A stretch of 5,529 bases of DNA, taken from NCBI GenBank assembly GCA_023247135.1, contig JAHFHB010000083.1, positions 2,494-8,022 on the forward strand, given 5' to 3'. This stretch comes from Candidatus Omnitrophota bacterium. GTDB taxonomy: Bacteria > Omnitrophota > Omnitrophia > Omnitrophales > Aquincolibacteriaceae. Both the position numbers and the translations under genes were made by a program. The notes under the pieces were generated by a model that did no database searches, was not told the DNA's origin, and saw nothing but the letters and a program-made list of their open reading frames with translations. Shown in pieces: positions 5,323 through 5,529 of the stretch (position 1 is the stretch's first letter; every line of letters starts with the position of its first letter).

Positions 5323-5529
5323 TTGAGTACTCATTTCGAAGCCAACGACCGGATCAAGATCAAGATTGATTTTTATTTGAAATCTGCGATCAACCGTGCT
5401 TTTAAATCCAAAACGAAGCGTTGGACCCCCAAGCAGGTCGCGGATCTTCTGCATCTTGAGGAAGTTCATCACCCCGCGCTGATGGAACAATTGAAGGCTT
5501 GGGAAACGGCCGGGGTGGTCAAAGTGGTG
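5323..5529 (+). CDS. Unrecognised protein with winged-helix-like N-terminal region (3' end outside window)
   Basis: An open frame of 69 codons runs from TTG 5323 to the window end. I do not recognise the family. The first third (RIKIKIDFYLKSAINRAFKSKTKRW, in part) is strongly basic and predicted helical. Residues 34-69 (WTPKQVADLL, then LMEQLKAWETAGVVKVV) have the rhythm of a winged helix-turn-helix: a T-P-x-x-V-A-x-x-L helix, a second helix ending in a conserved-looking W-E-x-x-G turn, and a beta strand. That would suit DNA or RNA binding, but it is an inference from pattern alone. The start is fixed by the GGAG at 5313-5316 and an upstream in-frame stop. It has its own upstream gap of 77 bases with a possible promoter and a palindromic site, so it is probably a separate transcription unit from the genes before it. 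The remaining length and C-terminal domains are unknown. Confidence 0.7.
   Translation, partial: MSTHFEANDRIKIKIDFYLKSAINRAFKSKTKRWTPKQVADLLHLEEVHHPALMEQLKAWETAGVVKVV

Overview
The window is a moderately GC-rich, gene-dense bacterial segment with every supported gene on the + strand. Six protein genes are visible: the 3' end of hemW, an STT3-type oligosaccharyltransferase-like membrane protein, a family 2 glycosyltransferase, a stand-alone response-regulator receiver, a small secreted Cys-containing protein, and the 5' end of an unrecognised gene with a TTG start. No rRNA, tRNA, transposase, CRISPR array or insertion sequence was found. The type of STT3-like protein and the signal peptide suggest a Gram-negative bacterium, perhaps from a candidate phylum such as Omnitrophota or a relative. 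That placement is a low-confidence inference, because no marker gene is complete enough to fix taxonomy.

Layout. Positions 1-540 hold the C-terminal half of the heme chaperone HemW. A 72-base gap containing only a weak hairpin follows. The STT3-like gene (613-3141) and the glycosyltransferase gene (3145-4173) are 3 bases apart and almost certainly co-transcribed. The 210-base gap at 4174-4383 holds a small hairpin and then a nested set of complementary segments (4271-4367). These can fold as a closing helix around a three-way junction, ending next to the ribosome binding site of the receiver gene (4384-4794). The small secreted protein follows 19 bases later (4814-5245). A 77-base gap with a possible promoter and a GTCAC/GTGAC dyad precedes the last gene (5323 to the window end).

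How the genes may work together. The central pair looks like a compact protein-glycosylation unit: a cytoplasmic-face GT2 enzyme that would add sugars to a carrier-linked glycan, and a multi-pass STT3-like enzyme that would transfer a glycan to acceptors on the outer face of the inner membrane. The STT3-like protein keeps the acidic residues expected for metal and substrate binding. However, the WWD sequon-binding motif reads WWPPG, so its acceptor specificity, or even its reaction, may differ from PglB/AglB/STT3. The receiver gene and the secreted-protein gene may form a second unit, possibly controlled by the structured leader. The most promising leads are the altered STT3 motif and this leader.
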